DNA of 64,000 nt from JAFNAG01 sp963824985 (GCA_963824985.1 CAWGRQ010000026.1:1-64000), one strand, 5' to 3'; shown: positions 8,171 to 17,277, counted from the first letter of the stretch. Notes: a model not told the origin generated them from the sequence alone. Numbers and translations: made by a program.

Positions 8171-11047
8171 TCATTTCTTCAGATCCGCAGCCCAGTTGAC
8201 CACGACGTTTAACGACGAAGGGGCGGTCTCTCGTATCTGGGTGACGAAGATAAAGCGCTGGCCGTCTGCCGTAACGGCAAAGGTGTCATTAGCTGATAAA
8301 CTCGCCGTCGAGAGATCGAACAGCGCTTTGGGAATGCCGGGCTCGAAAGTGCTGCCAGTCCTTACCTCCACCGCCATGAGCTTGCGATCGGCAGAAATAA
8401 AGAACAGCTCTTTTCCGTCGCCCCGCCATTGTGGAATGCTACCGCCCTTCGTTGAGACCTGCCACCTGCCACCCGAGGCGGGTAAGGTCCGGACGTATAC
8501 TTCGGGCTCCCCGGACTCGTCTGCCGCGTAAGCGATCCATCGCGTATCGGGCGAGAAACGCGCCCAACGCTCATTGGACGGCATCGATAATAACGGAAAG
8601 GCCTTGCGGTCTCCCTCCAGTGGCCGGACCCACACATCGAACTTGGTTTTCGGATCATCTCGTTCATAGAGGATGAATCTTCTATCCGCAGACCAATGGG
8701 TAGGAAACAAATCAACATCTGACTTGAACAGCAACTCATCCTGCCAGGCGCCGCTCGCCGGCTTTTGATAAAGTTCGTAAGTCCCCCCCCGATTCGAGGC
8801 CCAAACGATGCTGCTCCCATCGGGCGACCAGATCGGATCGATATCTCCGGCAGAATCAAAAGTGAGTTTCCGGCTGGAGCCCCGCTCCAGATCTATCACA
8901 TAGATATCGTAAGTTCTGGTCTTTGGATCTCGGCACTCCACCGCAACTCGCTTACCGTCGGGGGAGAGACTGGGCGCGGAAAAACTCCCAACCGCACTGA
9001 TGGGGCCAAGCAGCTTGCCTGCCCGATCAATCCATTCGAGTTGCTGGTTATCGACATAATCGCCACGCGGATCGTAGATCAGAGTAGCGTTGTCCGAAAC
9101 GGAAAAGTTCCCCCGGCTGTTAGGACTGACTCGTACCTGATCGGCGACGTGAAATGGCTCGCCCGTGAGCGCGAGGCTGGCCGCATCAAATGGTTGTGCA
9201 AACAGTGCTCCTTGGCGGGCGAAGAGCAGATAGCCCCCACCCGGCGTCCATGCCGCATAGATCGCACTGGAGTTCGCCGCCAGCAGCCGCTTCGTCTCTT
9301 TTCCATCAAGCGAAGCGAGATAAACCGCCGACCCCTGGTTCGCCGTCATGACGAGATATAGGAAGTGACGGCCGTCAGGCATAAAAGAGGGCCAGCGGTA
9401 ACTAACGCCCGGACGCGGCTGGTCAAGCCCAGGCACAGGCGTCGGCTCTCCACCCGATGCGGGGACACGATAGATGATCCTGCCTCCGGAGAAGAGAATG
9501 GTACCCTCGCGGTTCCATGTGCCGCCAAAGGCGACGCCGATTCTTGTGCCTGGGACATTGCATAGCGTTTGCTGCTTCATATCTGCAAGGTCCATCTTTT
9601 TGAGCTTGCCATCGGCGAGAAATCCGATCGACCGGCTATCCGGCGACCAGAACGGATAACCCGTTACATCCTCCGTGCCGGGAAGCGGTCGCTCGGTGTC
9701 AGATCCAAGTGGGCGCAGCCACAGCTGATTCTTGCCTTCAACGTCGGCACCGAACACCAGGCTGCGGCCGTCGGTAGAAACCGCTATTGGGCCAAAGGTG
9801 GCCTTCTCCGGTGCAGAAATGGCAAATCGCACTGCGACGGCTTCCGCTGGTGGTTTTTGGCGGAGATACGATATGGTGAAAGGCAGCGAAATCAGGAGGC
9901 CCAGCAACAAGACTGCAGCAGCAGTCCATGCCAGCCGCTCCCGGATTCTGCGGTGAGCGACTGCAGGGTGAACAGGCGCCGCAGCTATTTCCAGCCAGGC
10001 ATCCGCGACATCACGGATTCTCTGTTTGGGATCTTTTTGCAGGCAACGCTGCAGGACGTTTCGGACACTTGCGGACGTTTCCTGCGGCAGCATCTTCCAG
10101 TTGGGTTCGCTCCTGAGAATTGAAGCCAGTGCCTCCGTGACGGTTTCTCCCCCAAACGCCCGCTCCCCCGTCAGGCATTCATACAACACGCAGCCAAACG
10201 CCCAGATGTCGGTGCGCCTGTCGACCGGCTTTCCCTGGGCCTGCTCTGGGCTCATGTAGGCCGCGGTGCCGAGAATCACTCCGGCGCGCGTCATCTGATT
10301 CGTCAGCGTCGGCGACTTCGATGTGTCCGCCGGAGCGGCTTCGCCCTGAAACGCCTTTGCCAGCCCGAAGTCCAGGATTTTGACCTTGCCTTCCGGATTG
10401 ACCTTGATGTTTGCCGGTTTCAGGTCACGGTGGATGACTCCCCTCTCGTGAGCGGCTTCCACCCCTTCTGCAATCTGGTGGCAGATTTCGAGGGCTTCAT
10501 CCATAGGCAGCGGCCCCCTGGCGATGCGCTGCGCCAGCGTCTCGCCTTCCACCAGCTCAAGCACCAGGAATCGTTTTTCTCCAGCTTCCTCCAATCCATA
10601 AATCGCCGCGATGTTGGAATGATTCAGCGATGCGAGCAGCTTTGCCTCGCGATCAAAACGGGCCAGCCGCTCCGGGTCATAGGCGAATGAGTCGGGAAGT
10701 ATCTTGAGCGCAACCTGGCGATTCAGTTTCAGATCTTGCGCCTGGTACACTTCTCCCATCCCGCCTTCTCCGATCTTCCTCATGACGGAGTAATGCAATA
10801 GCGTGCTGCCCGTCAGGTCGGTGCGGGATTCATTCGATCCGAAAGGGTCCGGAGCCGCCATTTTGAAGGCAGGGGACTTCAGAAACTCCTCCGCCGCCGG
10901 CCGGCATTCGAGAAACGACTCGACCTGCTGCCTGAGAGATTTGTCCCCGGCGCACTTTTCATCCAGGAACCCGCTCCGGCTCTCGGGAGCCAGTTCCAGG
11001 GCCGACTCGTAGATCCGCTTGATCTCCTGCCATCGCTTCGCTTCCAT
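8171..11047 (-). CDS. Ser/Thr protein kinase with C-terminal PD40/TolB-like beta-propeller
   Basis: The intact paralogue of the cluster, 958 residues. A helical N-terminal region (1-80) precedes the kinase domain: glycine loop KIGEGGMGEVY (91-101), catalytic K115, HRDLKPAN from 206, DFG 226-228, SPE 266-268. A single membrane helix lies at about 373-393 (LAWTAAAVLLLGLLISLPF). The remaining 550 residues form an extracytoplasmic propeller with repeated blades such as WSPDSRSIGFLADG, LSPDGKRVAVECRD and WSPDGSSIVWASN. The protein probably senses a periplasmic ligand or protein and phosphorylates cytoplasmic targets. It starts 12 bases after the stop of the ECF sigma gene, so the two are very likely co-transcribed; in such pairs the kinase may control the sigma factor. 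The ligand is unknown. Confidence 0.93.
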   Translation of the reverse strand: MEAKRWQEIKRIYESALELAPESRSGFLDEKCAGDKSLRQQVESFLECRPAAEEFLKSPAFKMAAPDPFGSNESRTDLTGSTLLHYSVMRKIGEGGMGEVYQAQDLKLNRQVALKILPDSFAYDPERLARFDREAKLLASLNHSNIAAIYGLEEAGEKRFLVLELVEGETLAQRIARGPLPMDEALEICHQIAEGVEAAHERGVIHRDLKPANIKVNPEGKVKILDFGLAKAFQGEAAPADTSKSPTLTNQMTRAGVILGTAAYMSPEQAQGKPVDRRTDIWAFGCVLYECLTGERAFGGETVTEALASILRSEPNWKMLPQETSASVRNVLQRCLQKDPKQRIRDVADAWLEIAAAPVHPAVAHRRIRERLAWTAAAVLLLGLLISLPFTISYLRQKPPAEAVAVRFAISAPEKATFGPIAVSTDGRSLVFGADVEGKNQLWLRPLGSDTERPLPGTEDVTGYPFWSPDSRSIGFLADGKLKKMDLADMKQQTLCNVPGTRIGVAFGGTWNREGTILFSGGRIIYRVPASGGEPTPVPGLDQPRPGVSYRWPSFMPDGRHFLYLVMTANQGSAVYLASLDGKETKRLLAANSSAIYAAWTPGGGYLLFARQGALFAQPFDAASLALTGEPFHVADQVRVSPNSRGNFSVSDNATLIYDPRGDYVDNQQLEWIDRAGKLLGPISAVGSFSAPSLSPDGKRVAVECRDPKTRTYDIYVIDLERGSSRKLTFDSAGDIDPIWSPDGSSIVWASNRGGTYELYQKPASGAWQDELLFKSDVDLFPTHWSADRRFILYERDDPKTKFDVWVRPLEGDRKAFPLLSMPSNERWARFSPDTRWIAYAADESGEPEVYVRTLPASGGRWQVSTKGGSIPQWRGDGKELFFISADRKLMAVEVRTGSTFEPGIPKALFDLSTASLSANDTFAVTADGQRFIFVTQIRETAPSSLNVVVNWAADLKK

Positions 11048-11059
11048 CTATATCCTTCT

Positions 11060-11680
11060 CTATCCTTTATGCTTCAGCTCGTGAAGCAGCCACACCTTAG
11101 CCAGCTCCCAGTCACGCATCACCGTCTTGTCCGATATGCCCAGCGCCTCGGCCGTTTCCTCCACCGTCAAGCCGCCGAAGAAGCGCAGCTCGACCACATT
11201 CGCCGCTCGTGGATCGATGGCCGCGAGGGCGTGCAGGGCGTCATCGAGCGCAATCAGGTCCGCGCCCCTCCCCAGGCACGGGATAACCTCCTCGATCAAT
11301 TCTATCCTTGTGAGATCGCCCCCGCGCTTGTGCGCACGGCGGGAGCGCGCGAATTCCACCAGCACCCGGCGCATCATCCTGGCCGACACGGCAAAAAAAT
11401 GAACCCGGTCCTGCCACTGCACCCGTTTCAAATCCACGAGGCGCAGATAGGCTTCGTTCAGCAACGCCGTGGTCTGCAGGGGATTGCCGGCCTTCTCGCG
11501 CACCATGTACTTGTGAGCCAGCCGGTGCAGTTCCCGGTAGACCAGAGGCATCAGCTGGTTAAGCGCCCCCTGGTCGCCGCGACGCCATTCGTGAAGCAGT
11601 AGTGTGACTTCTCCTCGGGAACTGCTGTTCAGAGAACCCTCTCCAGTGAGATGTGAATTAGGATTGGTCAGATTATACAT
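11060..11680 (-). CDS. ECF RNA polymerase sigma factor (acidobacterial sigma/kinase module type)
   Basis: A 206-residue sigma factor that should direct RNA polymerase to a specific promoter set. Region 2 is seen in LVYRELHRLAHKYMVREKAG and LLNEAYLRLVDL; region 4 is VVELRFFGGLTVEETAEALG with the recognition helix ISDKTVMRDWELAK. The sequence belongs to the group of ECF-like sigma factors usually found next to Ser/Thr kinases in Acidobacteriota and Planctomycetota, rather than being RpoE-like with a zinc-binding anti-sigma factor. No anti-sigma gene adjoins it; the kinase gene follows after 12 bases. The first 20 residues are poorly conserved, so a later start is possible. Fragments of paralogues lie at 3593-3850 and 8130-8162. 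Confidence 0.9.
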   Translation of the reverse strand: MYNLTNPNSHLTGEGSLNSSSRGEVTLLLHEWRRGDQGALNQLMPLVYRELHRLAHKYMVREKAGNPLQTTALLNEAYLRLVDLKRVQWQDRVHFFAVSARMMRRVLVEFARSRRAHKRGGDLTRIELIEEVIPCLGRGADLIALDDALHALAAIDPRAANVVELRFFGGLTVEETAEALGISDKTVMRDWELAKVWLLHELKHKG

Positions 11681-11785
11681 CCAAAGCCGGACAAAAATAA
11701 ATTAAGAGTGCGTGGGAGTATTTCGAAGCCAGTTTCGCCTTAGGGGTCGTGGGCGGCAATGAGCCGCCCGGAGAGGAGCGGCCCC

Positions 11786-12487
11786 ATGGCACATCGCATC
11801 ATCCTGGCGATTGTCGTCTTCAGCGGCACTGGCACTGTCCTTGACCTGCACATGCCTGGCACAAGAACTTCAACAAGAGGCACGGCAAACCTAACGGGGA
11901 TTGTTACCAGCCACATGTCACGCGCCCAGCTTCGGGTCTGGAGATCGATCCTTGACATCGTTATGGCAGAAGACAAGGATGGCCGGCGTCTGCACCCGAC
12001 CTTGTACGGGCTCTATCGTCAGGCCGAGACGAGCGGTCATCTGATCCGCATCGAATTCGCGAAAGCGGAATCTTCCAGCCGGGCGGGCCAATTCAGTATC
12101 GAAACGCCGGATCCCAAAGGCGCCCGGCACGTCACGACGATCCGGCTCAACCTGGCCACAATAGAACGGGCCTATGTCGGAGAAAGCACCCGCTATTCCA
12201 ACGGACTGATACCTTTTTCCGGACTCCGCACCAAACATCGTTATGCGGAAGTCCTGGGACATGAACTGGCTCACGCGGTGGCAGTCTTCCAGGATGCCGG
12301 GTCGTTGCGGCTTTATGAGCAGCTCGAAAAGGAGGCGGCGGATTTAGAGGCAGGCGATTTAATTGATGCGCACCGTGATTGGGCTGTGAAGCTTGAAGGC
12401 GTGAAACAGCTCATGCGGCAAATCGAAAAGCTGGCTGAAGCAGCCGAGCTGGAGATCTGGCGCGAACTTAAAGGGGCACTTCACTGA
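11786..12487 (+). CDS. Putative exported HExxH protein (possible zinc metallopeptidase)
   Basis: About 233 residues, not recognised as a member of a named family. The N-terminus HRIILAIVVFSGTGTVLDL is hydrophobic and could be a signal peptide or anchor. Residues around 155-165 read EVLGHELAHAVAVF; the HELAH core fits the HExxH zinc-binding signature of gluzincin or metzincin-like peptidases, and several acidic residues follow (EKEAADLEAGD) that could supply the third ligand. The C-terminal 60 residues are helical and charged. Position 11786 is chosen because GAGAGGAG at 11771-11778 lies seven bases upstream; the alternative start at 11759 has no such site. It is divergent from the sigma gene, with about 105 bases between. 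The catalytic role is inferred only from the motif. Confidence 0.6.
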   Translation: MAHRIILAIVVFSGTGTVLDLHMPGTRTSTRGTANLTGIVTSHMSRAQLRVWRSILDIVMAEDKDGRRLHPTLYGLYRQAETSGHLIRIEFAKAESSSRAGQFSIETPDPKGARHVTTIRLNLATIERAYVGESTRYSNGLIPFSGLRTKHRYAEVLGHELAHAVAVFQDAGSLRLYEQLEKEAADLEAGDLIDAHRDWAVKLEGVKQLMRQIEKLAEAAELEIWRELKGALH

Positions 12488-12712
12488 ACCCGCGGATTCC
12501 GATGGGCCGGCGGCATGATAGCGTGATGAACCTGTTTCAAACTGTCATCGAGGATTTGCTTTTCTTCCAAACCCTGGATTAATCTCAGAATCTCTCGGAA
12601 TCCTCTCGCGACTCTTGCCAAGAAATCCGCAAACCGGGCGCAGCCTGGCCTCGAATGAATTAGGATTTGATTTCATCCTGTTCTTATAAGTTATTGCGGG
12701 ATTTTGGTAAAT

Positions 12713-12787
<75 letters not shown>

Positions 12788-12884
12788 CCCCACCTTGAGG
12801 CTGTGAGATATTAGCAAAGCGGAGAGACAGGGGTCAATGTTTTTAAGCCCGGAGCCGATCCGTGTTCTTCCGTGTCCTGGTAAT

Positions 12885-13169
12885 TGTTTAGCCAAATCAA
12901 ATGGATGAAGAAGCAAAACGCAAAGACGCAAAGGCGCAGGGGCGCAAAGATCGACACTGAGCAACAGGCGTGGGCGCAGCGCTTCGCGCTGGCGCATCCT
13001 TGGGCGAGCCGCGGGAGAAAGCGCGGGCAGAGTGGCTACTCAGGAGGATTGCGCTTTCTCCCGCGGCTCGCCCAAGGATGCGGCCGAAGGCCGCCCATGC
13101 CCGCGAACCGAAAGGAATCTCTTTGCATCCTAGCGTCTTTGCGTTCTGCTGTTCAGCATCGGCTAAACA
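12885..13169. repeat. MITE-like inverted-repeat element, copy 2
   Basis: About 285 bp, more than 90% alike to copy 1 by eye. The ends are TGTTTAGCC and GGCTAAACA, with the AACGCAAAGACGC tract just inside. The central hairpin is clean here: GAGCCGCGGGAGAAAGCGC pairs with GCGCTTTCTCCCGCGGCTC across about 30 bases. It lies between the tRNA-Gly gene and yraN and occupies most of that otherwise gene-free stretch. No target-site duplication is obvious; TAAT precedes copies 2 and 3. Confidence 0.85.
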
Positions 13170-13243
13170 GATGCGTGTCCCGAGATGCCTTGCGATCCTG
13201 GCTTCGTGAGCAAGGCGGGGCAGGGTCACGCCCGGAATGGTGC

Positions 13244-13603
13244 TCAGAAGGCGTTGCGGTAGAGGGCAACTTCCTGGCCGGCGACGCCGGGGGCGATCAC
13301 GGTAATCACGTCAAACCGATAGGCGTATTGGCCGAGGTCATACCTCGAAATGAACTCCTCACCGGCAAGCCTCAGGCTCTGCTGCTTCTGCCAGTCGACG
13401 AATTCCGAGGGGTCGCCGAAATCCCGTGAGGCACGGGTCTTGACCTCGACAAAAACCAGGGTGCTCTCGTCCAGGGCGACCAGGTCCACTTCTCCACGGC
13501 GCGCCTGGAAGCGCCGGGCCAGAATGTCGAAGCCCGCCTTCATCAGGAAACGGCAGGCGATCCGTTCGCCCTTTCTACCCAGGAGCAGATGCGGTGCCGT
13601 CAT
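13244..13603 (-). CDS. yraN: YraN family protein (UPF0102), predicted Holliday-junction-resolvase-like nuclease
   Basis: 119 residues, the usual family length. The family pattern is clear: GRKGERIACRFLMKAGFDIL, then ARRGEVDLVALDESTLVFVEVKTRAS, which holds the D and ExK of a PD-(D/E)xK nuclease core, then a C-terminal RFDVITVI. The fold resembles archaeal Holliday-junction resolvases, but the physiological role in bacteria is not settled. It is encoded 33 bases downstream of cysS on the same strand and is probably co-transcribed with it. The N-terminus begins immediately at the conserved domain. Confidence 0.93.
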   Translation of the reverse strand: MTAPHLLLGRKGERIACRFLMKAGFDILARRFQARRGEVDLVALDESTLVFVEVKTRASRDFGDPSEFVDWQKQQSLRLAGEEFISRYDLGQYAYRFDVITVIAPGVAGQEVALYRNAF

Positions 13604-13635
13604 GCCCGGGTAGTTTCCGCCGAAGGGGCGATATT

Positions 13636-15030
13636 TCAGCGGATGCGCTTCCAGCGCACCCCTTCCTTGGTGTCTTCGAGCTGGATCCCCTGCTCCAGCA
13701 GCCAGGCGCGGATCCGATCCGATGCCGCGAAGTCGCGGCGGCGGCGCGCCGCCTGGCGGTCTTCGATCCGCTGTTTGATCTCTTCGTCCAGCAACTCGGG
13801 CTTCACCTGCAGCACCGCCAGGACGCGGTCAAACTCCTGCAGAAGCTCCAGTGCCGCGCGGGCATCGCCTCCCGGCAGATTGCCCTGCTCCTCCCGCTGG
13901 TAGACCACGCGGACAAAGTCGAACAGGACCGCGAGCGCCGCCGAAGTATTGAGATCGTCGTCCAAGGCTTCGATGAACCCGGCGCGCGTCGCCTCGTTCA
14001 AAGATGCGCCTTCGGCAGTGGCCGCTCCGGGGGCCGATTTTTCACGCATGCGCTGCAGGAAGTCGTCGAGGCGGCGCACCGAGGCCTGGGCCTGGTGGAG
14101 GCCCTCAGTGGTGAAGTTGAGTTGCCGTCGGTAGTTTACCGAAAGGAGGAGGTAGCGAATCGACTCCGGGGAATGCCCCGCGGCCAGAAGATCGCGCAGG
14201 GTGAAGAAGTTCCCCTTCGACTTGGCCATCTTCTCCCCTTCGACCAGCAGGAACTCCGCGTGCACCCAGTAACGCACGAACGGCTGACCGGTTACGGCTT
14301 CGCTCTGGGCGATTTCATTTTCGTGATGGGGGAAAATCAGGTCGACGCCGCCGCTGTGAATATCAACCGTGGCGCCGAGATACTTCATGCTCATGGCCGA
14401 GCATTCGATGTGCCACCCGGGCCGCCCCGGGCCAATCGCCGTCTCCCAGAAATCCTCCCCTTCCTTGTGCGCCTTCCAGAGCACGAAATCCCGGGCGTCG
14501 TCCTTCTTTTCATACTCATCGCTGTCGACGCGGCCTGCCGCCTGCATGCCCGAAAAATCCTTCCGGCTAAGTTTCCCGTACCCGGGAAATTGCGAGATGC
14601 TGAAATAGATCGAACCATCCTTGCGATAGGTAAATCCCTTTTCTTCGAGCTGCTGGATCAGCTGGACCATTTCGGGAATGTGGGCCGTAGCCCGCGGCAG
14701 GAGTTCGGGCAATTCGATGCGCAGCGCACGGGCATCCTCTATGAACGCGGCCGTGTATCGGTCGGTATACTCCGCCAGGCTCGTCCCCTGCGCTTTGGCG
14801 TTGCGGATCGTCTTGTCGTCGACGTCGGTGATGTTCATGACGTGCATCACCCGGTAGTGGCGGTAGCGCAGATACCGGATCAGCAGGTCCTGGAAGACAA
14901 AGGTGCGGAAGTTGCCGATGTGCGCGTAGTCGTACACCGTCGGGCCGCAGGTGTACATCCGCACCACCCCCTCCTCACGAGGATGAAATTCCTCCTTCCG
15001 GCCGGAGAGCGTATTGTAAAACATCAGCAT
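13636..15030 (-). CDS. cysS: Cysteinyl-tRNA synthetase
   Basis: A class I aminoacyl-tRNA synthetase, 464 residues, charging tRNA-Cys in the cytoplasm. The zinc ligand and HIGH region appear as CGPTVYDYAHIGNFR; the second zinc site as WHIECSAMS and FPHHENEIAQSEA; the KMSKS loop as GEKMAKSKGNF. The C-terminal anticodon-binding helical part ends with GIQLEDTKEGVRWKR. Position 15030 is preferred because GGGAGG lies six bases upstream; an in-frame start six codons earlier lacks this. Length and motifs are normal. The long open frame on the opposite strand is a composition artefact. Confidence 0.97.
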   Translation of the reverse strand: MLMFYNTLSGRKEEFHPREEGVVRMYTCGPTVYDYAHIGNFRTFVFQDLLIRYLRYRHYRVMHVMNITDVDDKTIRNAKAQGTSLAEYTDRYTAAFIEDARALRIELPELLPRATAHIPEMVQLIQQLEEKGFTYRKDGSIYFSISQFPGYGKLSRKDFSGMQAAGRVDSDEYEKKDDARDFVLWKAHKEGEDFWETAIGPGRPGWHIECSAMSMKYLGATVDIHSGGVDLIFPHHENEIAQSEAVTGQPFVRYWVHAEFLLVEGEKMAKSKGNFFTLRDLLAAGHSPESIRYLLLSVNYRRQLNFTTEGLHQAQASVRRLDDFLQRMREKSAPGAATAEGASLNEATRAGFIEALDDDLNTSAALAVLFDFVRVVYQREEQGNLPGGDARAALELLQEFDRVLAVLQVKPELLDEEIKQRIEDRQAARRRRDFAASDRIRAWLLEQGIQLEDTKEGVRWKRIR

Positions 15031-15136
15031 TTTGGGCCTCCCGATCACAGGCGTAGCAGGTTACTCCGGCGATCTTTCAGAGTCAATGAGCCACCCGCCC
15101 TCCCGCCGATCGGTTCCGTTCGCCCGACTCGCAACA

Positions 15137-15236
15137 CCCCGTAGGGGCGACCGGCAGGTCGCCCGCGTATCGACAAGCCAGACATCGAACAAATGGGAGC
15201 GGATCTTCGGGCGACCTGCCGGTCGCCCCTACGGGG
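15137..15236. repeat. Pair of 28-bp perfect inverted repeats (GTAGGGGCGACC family)
   Basis: Positions 15137-15164 and 15209-15236 are exact inverse complements, each containing GTAGGGGCGACC and its own internal near-palindrome GGGCGACC-GGTCGCCC. Single copies of the same core occur at 42895-42918 and 42990-43016. The right arm supplies the stop codon and the last codons of the glycosyltransferase gene at 15229. The repeat has the look of a REP-type palindromic element found at gene ends. Confidence 0.8.
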
Positions 15237-16869
15237 TTTTGGGGGTGATGCGGAGCAGGCGGAGACGCCCCTGTTCGCCAAGGAGGGAGACGGAGACGCC
15301 GGCCAGGCTCTCGAGCTCCAGGACCCATCCATCCTCGGTTACGACCAGCAGGCCGGCATGCTGCCGCACCATGGCGATCAGAGTGGGGGCGTCGACGATG
15401 TTGGCGGCGATGCGATAGCCCGAATAATAGTGAAGCGTGTGGTGGAAATAGTGGTACGTGACGATCGGCTCATCCTGGCGGCCGGCGGCCAGCGCCTGCC
15501 GGGCGATATCCCGCGTCGATTGAGAGGCCGCGAGGGCCGGGAACCCGAACTGCGTCACTGCCAGCACCAGCATCAAGCCCTGCACCATGGCGGCGTATAC
15601 GGCCGCGCGCAGCCTGTGGCGCCACAAAAACCAGAAGCTCAACAATGCCGGCAGCAGAACGGCAGCTCCGAGGGGGAATCCCAGGCGCCACTCCAGACCG
15701 TGGTTTTCATCCAAGACAAGAGGAGCCGCCACCGCCACTGCCATCGACGCACCCAGGCATACCCATCGGGTGACGCGGAATTTCCTGCCCGGATCCGGAT
15801 CCTGAATGAATCCGGCCAGCCGCCGGCCCAGCAGCAGCGCCAGCGGGGGGAGGGATGGAAGGACATATCCCGGGAGCTTCGAGGTCGAGAGGGAGAAAAA
15901 CAAAATGGGAAACACCGCCCAGCAGCCGAGAAACAGGGCGCCGCGATCCCAGGATCGCCAGTTGCGGATTGCGCCGCTCAGCGATCCGGGAACCAGGGCG
16001 GGAAGCAATCCGCTCCAGGGGAAAAGAAGGCCGAGCACCACGGGAAAGAAATAGTAGAGCGGCTGCTCATGGTGATGGAGGTCGCTCACATAGCGCGCCA
16101 GGTTATGATTGATGAAAAAGACCGAAATGAAGGTAAACCCGTTCTCCCTGAACGCGAGCCAGAACCAGGGGAGCGCCACTCCCGCCGCAATCGCGATTCC
16201 CGGAAGCGGCAGCACCCGGCGGAGGCTCCCCCCCTGTTCGTCCAGGACCCAGAAGACAAGCAGGATGCCCGCCCCGAGAATCAACCCCACGGGGCCCTTG
16301 GCCAATACGGCCAGGCCCAGGAAGGCGTACGCACACAGGATCTGCCACCGGGCCAGCCCGCCCCGGACCACGGCAGTTGCCAGCAAGGCCAGCGCCGCCG
16401 TGCAACAGGCGGTAAAAGGCATGTCCGGACTGGCGCTGCGGCCGAACGCGGATACGCCGATTGAAGTAAGCAGGATCATGCTTCCCAGGACGCCGGCGCG
16501 TCGCGACCACAACCGCGAACCGAGCCAGAGCACGATCGCGGCCGTAAGGAGCGCGCAGAGGGCGGGACCGATCCGGGCGGCAGCCTCGGAGACGCCGAAG
16601 ATCCGGTAGCTTGGAATGGTGAGCCAGTAGTAGAGCGGCGGCTTTTCGAGCCACGGAAATCCCTCGAGCAGGGGCGTGACCCAACGCCCGGCGGCGCTCA
16701 TCTCTTCGGCGATCCGGGCATAGCGGGGTTCGTCGGCGCCGATAAAGGGCAATCCCCCCAGGCGGAACCACAGGGTGCCGAACGAGGTCAGAATCAGCAG
16801 CAGGTAGGGGCCCGCGGCGCTTCGGAATATTCTGGCTATCACGGTGCCTATCATACACCAGTCTGTCAT
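15229..16869 (-). CDS. Polytopic glycosyltransferase, ArnT/PMT-like (GT39/GT83 fold)
   Basis: About 546 residues with roughly a dozen membrane helices. The first periplasmic loop reads GGLPFIGADEPRYARIAEEM, whose DEPRYA acidic motif is the catalytic signature of ArnT and related undecaprenyl-phosphate-sugar transferases. PWLEKPPLYYW follows, which is the second conserved motif. The C-terminal part has a soluble region with IVTYHYFHHTLHYYSGYRI. Such enzymes transfer a sugar from a polyprenyl-phosphate donor to lipid A, a protein or a glycan at the outer face of the inner membrane; the acceptor here is unknown. Starts at 16869 (MTDWC) and 16854 (MIGTVIARIF) are both reasonable; a longer frame upstream runs through repeat DNA and is discounted. 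The last codons lie in an inverted repeat. Confidence 0.88.
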   Translation of the reverse strand: MTDWCMIGTVIARIFRSAAGPYLLLILTSFGTLWFRLGGLPFIGADEPRYARIAEEMSAAGRWVTPLLEGFPWLEKPPLYYWLTIPSYRIFGVSEAAARIGPALCALLTAAIVLWLGSRLWSRRAGVLGSMILLTSIGVSAFGRSASPDMPFTACCTAALALLATAVVRGGLARWQILCAYAFLGLAVLAKGPVGLILGAGILLVFWVLDEQGGSLRRVLPLPGIAIAAGVALPWFWLAFRENGFTFISVFFINHNLARYVSDLHHHEQPLYYFFPVVLGLLFPWSGLLPALVPGSLSGAIRNWRSWDRGALFLGCWAVFPILFFSLSTSKLPGYVLPSLPPLALLLGRRLAGFIQDPDPGRKFRVTRWVCLGASMAVAVAAPLVLDENHGLEWRLGFPLGAAVLLPALLSFWFLWRHRLRAAVYAAMVQGLMLVLAVTQFGFPALAASQSTRDIARQALAAGRQDEPIVTYHYFHHTLHYYSGYRIAANIVDAPTLIAMVRQHAGLLVVTEDGWVLELESLAGVSVSLLGEQGRLRLLRITPKTP

Positions 16870-16930
16870 GCGCCGGGGCTCACCCGGTGACGCATGAAAA
16901 TGTTTTGTGCTCTCATCGCGCGTTCTCTGC

Positions 16931-17183
16931 GCCGCCCTTTCAGGGCTGTTGCCAGCTCTCCCGTTTTCCCAGGGCTCACGCCCTGGGCTTTGTTGCACCA
17001 TCCCTTCGGGATTATGGCAGTCGTGAACTGCCTGACCCTTCGGGATTGTTGCAGTCATAAACTGCCTGACTCTTCACGATTGTTGCGGTCGTGAGCGGCT
17101 AAGCCCTGAAAGGGCGCAATAGCACAGCCCAGGGCGTAAGCCCTGGGTTAAGGTGCCGAGATTTCAAGCCCTGAAAGGGCGGC
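16931..17183. repeat. 253-bp element with 17-bp terminal inverted repeats and a central 34-bp tandem repeat
   Basis: The ends are a perfect inverted pair: GCCGCCCTTTCAGGGCT at 16931-16947 and AGCCCTGAAAGGGCGGC at 17167-17183. Inside lies a second inverted pair, CCCAGGGCTCACGCCCTGGG at about 16968 and its near-complement at 17126-17147 with one mismatch. Between them are three tandem units of about 34 bp at 17003-17036, 17037-17070 and 17071-17103 (CCTTCGGGATTGTTGCAGTC and on to CTGCCTGAC), the third diverged. No coding potential was seen. It fills most of the 490-base gap between the glycosyltransferase start and groEL. Confidence 0.8.
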
Positions 17184-17240
17184 ACAGGGATGGAAGAATA
17201 AATTGGCGCCACATTCGGTCTGATTTTCGGAGCAGGGACG

Positions 17241-17277
17241 GAAAAGACAAAGGGCTCCGGCGCGCGGCCGGAGCCCT
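17241..17277 (-). terminator. Rho-independent terminator of groES-groEL
   Basis: On the minus strand, AGGGCTCCGG and CCGGAGCCCT (17268-17277 and 17251-17260) form a 10-bp GC stem with a seven-base loop, followed by TTTGTCTTTTCC. It lies about 80 bases after the groEL stop codon and is oriented to end that transcript. Confidence 0.85.

Noticed and set aside
13594..15144. Long open frame antisense to cysS and open frames antisense to smc (for example 24499-25524)
   Set aside because: They mirror strongly conserved coding genes and contain no motif; codon-position GC bias creates such frames.
17003..17103. 34-bp tandem units as a CRISPR fragment
   Set aside because: Whole units repeat with no spacer between them; they belong to a larger inverted-repeat element.
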